Below are positions 58,341 to 64,000 of a stretch of DNA of 64,000 nucleotides, piece after piece. The translations under genes were made by a program, and so were the position numbers. The stretch comes from Isoetes taiwanensis (lineage: Eukaryota > Streptophyta > Lycopodiopsida > Isoetales > Isoetaceae): positions 6,872,635 to 6,936,634 of the forward strand of contig JAJEKV010000033.1 in the NCBI GenBank assembly GCA_021234155.1, given 5' to 3'. The notes beneath the pieces were generated by a model that worked only from the letters and a program-made list of their open reading frames with translations, did not search any database and was not told the DNA's origin. How positions within the stretch are numbered: position 1 is the first letter of the stretch; every line of letters starts with the position of its first letter.

Positions 58341-59393
58341 CTGCAGCAAATCAATAGAAAGTGAAAAATGTCAGGAAATAGAAGTCGAAATGCAATAGGC
58401 TCTCACATTTCTAAAACACAGATGTCATTCTGAATGAGAAGCTCCAAAATCCGCTTTTTTTTTTCCTTCGTTTTCCTGTTAGAGAACTCGACTATGGCGG
58501 ATCTTTGAACTGTAGCTTATACTCCAGCCCAGCATAAAGAAAATAATCCCGCAAGGAAAGAGGGGCATGCCCCCATAACCTCGTGTCGTGTTCCTCTGTT
58601 GCAGCTATCCTGCCGGAACAGCATCAACAAAACCCATTTGCCGCCCTAGGAATGAAACCCAAGAAGCCCCAAACGCAGCAAACACTTAAGAAGATGGATG
58701 GAGCAGCTGAAAGAACCATTTAAATGGTGAAAGGGGTGCAGCCGACGAAAACCCTCCGTCGCCGGAGATAGGCAAGGAAAATGAACCCGCTTCTTGATTT
58801 TAATGTTCTTGCTCCGAATCAAAGCTGTAGAATCGTTTGCCGGCAGGAATAGGGCAAAATCCTCTGCGTTCTTGGGAGATGGATCACCAAACTGCCCGGG
58901 GAAAACCTGGAAGCCCCTTTCTCGCCCAGTCTACCTTGCATTCTTCAATCCGGCGATTAGGGTTTTGGCATGATCTCTGCTTTCTGCTATGTTGTTCTTC
59001 TGCAAATTTTCTAAACCATGACGGTCAGGAAGAGCAGAATATTTTATTACCAGGTCATTTGAACAGGTTGAAGTAGGGATTTAAGCAATGTTGCAGCAGA
59101 TCAACAGGTCATCGAAGCAGCTATAATAATCGTGGCCAACGCTAGCAGGGCCGTGAGACACAGATCGGCGTCGCTGATCTCGCCGGAATGGGGCAGAGGA
59201 AGTGGAGAGCAGAGAAGGAGATTCGACGGAGGAGATTGATTCAAAGCAGATAAGAACAAAAACGTGGCATCCCTAGTTTTTTTCCTCTTTTCTTCAATTT
59301 GAAAATGCAATGGGTGCATACGTGTCAGCGCCAGGGCTGCGCTCAGCCCAGAAAAATTACCTCCTATTTTTTTAAGAACAGAAAACACACTGC
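58341..59393 (-). other. Module C leader and putative introns
   Basis: From the TATA box downwards the minus strand has a leader block (GGGATGCCACGTTTTTGTTC near 59270) that is shared with module D (near 61925). Several short open stretches and introns without a unique model follow. A start in the shared leader gives only a 9-codon upstream frame. Confidence 0.35.
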
Positions 59394-59452
59394 TTTATAT
59401 ATGGTATGATATACAAGAAACTTATCGCGGCGGCCAAGGCCGCCGCGAACGT
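59394..59452 (-). promoter_or_regulatory. GCC palindrome and TATA box, module C
   Basis: CGCGGCGGCC (59426-59435), AA, GGCCGCCGCG (59438-59447). The minus strand continues GATAAGTTTCTTGTATATCA and reaches TATATAAAGCAGTG (TATATAAA at 59401-59394). Confidence 0.6.
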
Positions 59453-61082
59453 TTCTCTTTTCAATCCCGTTGTCTGTAGGATGGGCACAAGCTCTCTAAA
59501 AGAGCTCCAGATTTTTACTAAATGAGTGGGTGCACATAAGTAGAGGCACACCTTGAGGCAAACACCTAATTGAGTACCACAATCAAAAGTACACCAGATT
59601 AGAGTGACTATGGATTTAAATATTTTGTTAATGTGCTTGGTTTGTTCATCTACTCATCTACCTTCATCTACCCACCCAGTTTCAACTTCCCAAGCATCCA
59701 TGGATGAAGCAGCACATCTTATCCTCAATCAAGTGGGAACTTCAAGCATGCATCAGTAAAACAAAATCCAATTTTTTCAAAACGTATTAGCCTCAAAATG
59801 AAATCTATCTAGAAGATAGAAAGGGGAGGTTTTGCAATCTATCTATTTTGCACATTTTGGATGCTAACCTTGCAACACAAACAGATGATTCAAATATTTA
59901 AATGTGCAATATCATAGGGAGCTCTTAAAATATTCTCGCCAAATTCTGGGCACAAAACGCATTCTGGGTTGCTCCATCCTGCACAAAACACCCAAAGGAA
60001 GAATAAGTTTGCATTGCAGAAGAAGTAGAAAAATGCTTCCAAAGGATCTGGGAGATGAAAACAACGGATTGGGACCTAAATCTTGCTGAATAAAGCTAAT
60101 TTAAATGGTAAAAGGGAGCTAACCTCTCCCTCTTCTGTTATCTGCTACTTTGGTTTGAATGCGTGGAGCTTCTGCTATGACCGAAGAGGGTTGCGGCATG
60201 AACAACTCTTTGTTGATCCAACTGAAAATGTACAGGCGGTATGGCAGATTCTCTTGGCTAAGCTTAGCAACAAAAATTGAGAAGACTTACATTTTTCACT
60301 ATACCAAATGCAAAAACATCTGGTCCGGCCTTGGCACCATACCTGCACCTAAATTCGTCTCTATTTCAGCGCTCGGGACCCACGAAAGTGCAAAAAAGAG
60401 ATGTTCCTATCCATTGAGCCCAAGATATCATATTAAATACCTTAATCTTCAAAATAAAAAAAAACCCAGGATGGACAACATGACCAGCGAATTATTTATG
60501 TGAGGAGTACAAAGTAGAAATATAAGATTAAACTCTATCAGAAAATCCAGAAATTGGTAATCTGTTCGCAGATATAAAAAAGGTCGCAGATGGCAATCAA
60601 GTCCTGAAAGCCAGAAGGCAAACTCAATGCCATGCTGAATGCAAATGCATAATACAAATACGAATTTGAAGACTGATATCAGTTTGATGCTTATGAAGAT
60701 GAGTAATGTTTGAATGAGTAATGAACTGGAGAGGGAAATGATCTGCAAAAGGAAAGAATAGCACGTCTAGTAGCATAAGAGCCTAACTTTAAAATATCAT
60801 GCAGTAGTTCTCAGCACGCAAGGTTGGGAAAAATCAGGAATTTAGGAATGCCCGTAGAATAAAAACAAAGGCATATATATGTTCCTCTATCTTCCATTTC
60901 TATATTAAGCTTTGCCTTCCATTGTTGATAAGACCTTATATGGCATCATAATGTACAGTCCAACTGGGCACAAAACGCATTCTGGGTTGCTCCATCCTGC
61001 ACAAAGAATAAGTTTGCATTGCAGAAGAAGTAGAAAAATGCTTCCAAAGGATTTGTTATTGTCAGAAGCAAGCAGCAAAGAC
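59453..61082. other. Module D downstream region
   Basis: A block of about 90 bp (GGGCACAAAACGCATTCTGG onward) is present at 59946-60046 and 60964-61051. The first copy has 14 extra bases. Read on the minus strand it gives KLILCAGWSNPECVLCP, so it may be a duplicated exon. Otherwise no model could be built. Confidence 0.35.
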
Positions 61083-61256
61083 CTGGGCATAGCATAACTT
61101 GAGGCCAAACCAGGAAGCTTTGCAGGGCGAAGCCATATCCAGATCCACAAAGCTAGCAACATGTATGAGACGAATAACGTAAGAAACGAACTTGTTCCTA
61201 GGAGGAATTGTCCGAGCTTCGTCCACCAAAGCACAAAAAGCACAAACTGACCACAA
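61083..61256 (-). CDS. Module D exon candidate
   Basis: The minus-strand frame reads VCAFCALVDEARTIPPRNK, then FVSYVIRLIHVASFVDLDMA, and ends FGLKLCYAQ at a CAG/GTCTTT boundary (donor at 61082). Composition is strongly protein-like. It lies about 800 bp downstream of the module D TATA box. No family was recognised. Confidence 0.35.
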
Positions 61257-62045
61257 ACTGAACTCACATGTTCATAGAAGAATCACTTTTGCTTTTCGAT
61301 GTGTAGATGCACTTCCAGACACGGCTAAATCATAGGGCAGAGCTGAGCTTGCAGCTGCAGCCTCTGCTTTAGAATAGCATAACCCAATAAAATCTCCAAA
61401 AATGATAAGACCCGGCATCTTTGGTTAGAGCCGGCTATGGCAGAAAAGAGCTCCTCACAATTGCCTTCACCAAGATAATAAATCTTCATGAACGGTTGCT
61501 TCGCCAGCAAGCAATGTGACAACAAAACCACACCATTTTCATTCCGTGTAGCATAGAAATTCTAGAGGCCAGCTCGGGTCGCGGGAAGCATGCATCTTTT
61601 CTCAGAGCTCTCCATAATTCGCGCCAGCCCGAACCGGTCAAATTTGAGTTTCCATATTTATTTCGACAACTGAACTTATGGCTCAGTTGTAATCTCGCTC
61701 TCGGACGGTATAAAGCTTCTGCACACATTGTCCAAAGAAGAAATCTAGAGTTGGCAGGCAAATCCGGCGACAATGGATTCAATCCGCTTTGTTTTCCTAG
61801 ATACAGAGCATGCCGGTCGGCCAAGGCCAAATAACCAGACAAATCCGCCGAAATGGGGCAGAGGAAGTGGAGAGCATTCGACGGAGCGGATTCAATCAAG
61901 GCAGATAAGAACAAAACGTGGCATCCCTGGGTTTTCTCTTCTTTTTTGAATTTTGAAATGCAATATAAGCGTACGTGTCAATCCCCCGTCTGTCCTCAGC
62001 CCAGAAATATTAGACTTGAATTTTTATAAGAACAAATTATACTGC
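61257..62045 (-). other. Module D leader and upstream exons (unresolved)
   Basis: The minus strand has the leader block shared with module C (GGGATGCCACGTTTTGTTCT near 61925). A 142-codon open stretch to 61486 follows (for example FLLWTMCAEALYRPRARLQL). ATG is lacking at its start, so it may be an internal exon or chance. Confidence 0.35.
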
Positions 62046-62100
62046 TTTATATAGGTAGTGACAAGAAATTTATCGCGGCGGCCAAGGCCGCCGCGAACAT
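62046..62100 (-). promoter_or_regulatory. GCC palindrome and TATA box, module D
   Basis: CGCGGCGGCC (62074-62083), AA, GGCCGCCGCG (62086-62095). The minus strand goes on through GATAAATTTCTTGTCACTAC to TATATAAAGCAG (TATATAAA at 62053-62046). Confidence 0.6.
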
Positions 62101-64000
62101 TTCTTTTGCTCAACTCAGTGCAACGGTCAACTTGTGTATAAGATACTCGATGCAAAAGTTATCAGATGAAGAAAATAAGCATATATTTCTAGCATGATAG
62201 GCAGATAGTTAAACAAATCGATCAAAACACCACTTTCTAGATCGGCAATTGAAGATTTTATGTTGGGTTAAACTTGTTCGTTTTATCATAGGCGGAATAT
62301 CATGTGGTTATACTATGTCAAACATCATGCCTAGATTCCCTTATTATACAAAATGTTCATAAATGATATTCGAAATTGAATTGCAACTTAGTTAAATGCA
62401 AAAAGATAATCCCATCGAGTAGAACATTAATTCACTTGACTACTGCAACAATCCTACAAATGATTGATGTCAACAATAGACGGAATGGAACTCCCTGTTT
62501 CTTTGTGTTCCCCAGAAGCTAAAGTAGATTTTGCAATTACTTTGTTTCTAAATCCACCATAGCGAGACAACAATAGATAGCAGCAATGCTTGCCAAGACA
62601 TGCCATTTTGTAAAAGAGCTTCTACACTATATGAATATCTAACACTATAAAGATACGTCTTTGAAGAGTGAAAAGTATTGCTACTAATCCTAACACGTTG
62701 TATCACTACTTATCACGATTGATGGAGAACTAAAACATCTGCAATAAATGGATTGCATAAGATAAGAACCTGCTATATTGAGCTTAACAGACCTTTGGGC
62801 ATGAAGCTGAAGATAACCTGCCGCATTGAGCTTAAGACCTTGAGGCACAAGGTTTATGTCCCTCCATGTAACAGAACAGGGGTCCTCATTTGTTGGCTCT
62901 TTTATTTTTTTCGCCCAATCTTCACAAAAAGATCTACATCAGTAAGCAGAGGATGCCCATTGTCGAGTTCTCCCTCTTAGCCTTTCATTTCTTCGTCGAT
63001 GAGGATGCCCATTGTCGAGTTCTCCCTCTTAGCCTTTCATTTCTTCGTCGATGAGCTTAAACTAAAGTATCAACAAACAGAGAATTCCTATTGGTGAGTT
63101 CTTCTTTGTTCACCTAAATTAGGCGTTTTTTGTCAACGACATTTCTGCATTTTGTAACCTTCACCACCTTAAGATTACAACCTAAATTATTTTAAGGTCA
63201 TTTTTAGGTGTTTGTCCCTTTAAGATTTCGACGGGGGCCACGAGACAATCAACCATTCTAAAACGTAATTTCACCACAGACGTTACCAATAATAGGCACC
63301 TAAAGAACCAGCCCTATTGTGCAGATCAAGATACAAAATATAATTTCCCAAACATATGTGCTTGTTCCGATGTTTTGACCTAATGCACTACACACGAAAG
63401 AAAGATGTATTTTGGACTGTTCTGATATTGTTTAGTCAATTATGTCTGTCTGCAAAATCGAACCACTTCAACACTTATTGGAGGTCTTTCTCCTCTGCAG
63501 CATTTCAACAATTTCAACCACATGTTTTGGTGTTAAATCTTCATGTTAAAATAACATGCTTCTGATCAGGAAATATGCTAAAGAAAACTATGAAGAACAT
63601 AGTACACAGAGTCTAGAGATGCCCCATAAAATAGTTGTATGAGAGGCCTGACATCCTATTTTACTACAACAACAACAACAACAACATTTACACAAAAAAA
63701 TCCCTGTATGAAAGCACCTCTTGTGTTGATTCCAAGAGGTTAAGCCAATTTTCTACAAACTTGATGTAAACATTACCATGCATTCTGTTCCCCACACAGA
63801 AAATTCAGAAAATTGTTCATCCTTTTTTACCCCTGAAAGAATTTACATATCAGATAACTAATTTTTCTACTATCGAATCAATCAAAATCTATCAATTATT
63901 ACCATTTCATTGCGCACCCAAATGTTTAGATCAAGCTGTCTCAATTTCTAGTGTCCCACGTAATATTACTGCCCAAAAAATCAAGAGATCATTCAATACT
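62101..64000. other. AT-rich right end with small repeats
   Basis: 62949-63052 is a perfect-looking 52-bp tandem duplication (GAGGATGCCCATTGTCGAGT). AACCTGC with ATTGAGCTTAA recurs within 62766-62850. (CAA)n lies near 63667-63685. No gene was recognised. Confidence 0.5.

Overview
The window reads as nuclear DNA of a land plant. It has plant-style short introns, a plant-type Mo25 (CAB39) first exon, a plant F-box protein gene, telo-box (AAACCCT) palindromes, and Ty3, Ty1-copia and LINE retroelements together with hAT-, PIF/Harbinger- and Mutator-like elements. The low density of intact genes and one LINE type (motifs FVDFAKTFD, GVRQGCPLSP, IADDMDLLA) suggest a large, repeat-rich genome. I lean towards a fern or another seed-free plant, but that is inference. 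No rRNA, tRNA or CRISPR array was recognised.

Layout. 1-9.6 kb is a 5'-truncated, mutated Ty3-type LTR retrotransposon: gag zinc knuckles, protease, RT/RNase H, integrase, a minus-strand reading frame behind pol, a 704-codon coiled-coil 3' frame, polypurine tract and 3' LTR. 9.6-17.2 kb is AT-rich and holds degenerate tandem repeats and two weak exon candidates. 17.26-19.7 kb holds an unrecognised minus-strand gene (unit E) with a 15-nt-arm palindrome just upstream of a TATA box. 20.5-25.5 kb has a Tourist-like MITE, an 82-bp-type repeat, an inverted coding-like duplication and a LINE tail. 25.56-34.35 kb is dominated by short tandem repeats in opposite orientations, flanking about 810-bp and 315-bp tandem arrays; this looks like a FoldBack-type element. 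36.4-36.7 kb carries a truncated Mo25 gene. 38.95-40.8 kb is a LINE on the minus strand. 43.0-44.5 kb is an F-box gene with a frame break and a large serine-rich insertion. 46.9-49.2 kb is a decayed copia pol split by a hAT MITE. 50.14-52.18 kb is a 5'-truncated L1-type LINE.

52.2-62.1 kb is the most unusual part. Four minus-strand modules at 53.13, 56.56, 59.43 and 62.07 kb each carry a 10-nt-arm GCC-rich palindrome; three of them are followed directly by a TATATAAA box and exon-like sequence. The first module is fused, inside its TATA box, to a 946-bp segment that is base-for-base identical by eye to the promoter-proximal part of unit E 33 kb away. This looks like a small promoter/gene cluster assembled by duplication and later broken by a LINE and a Mutator-like element.

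The genes do not form an obvious pathway. Most of the window is mobile DNA, with a few captured or decaying gene pieces.
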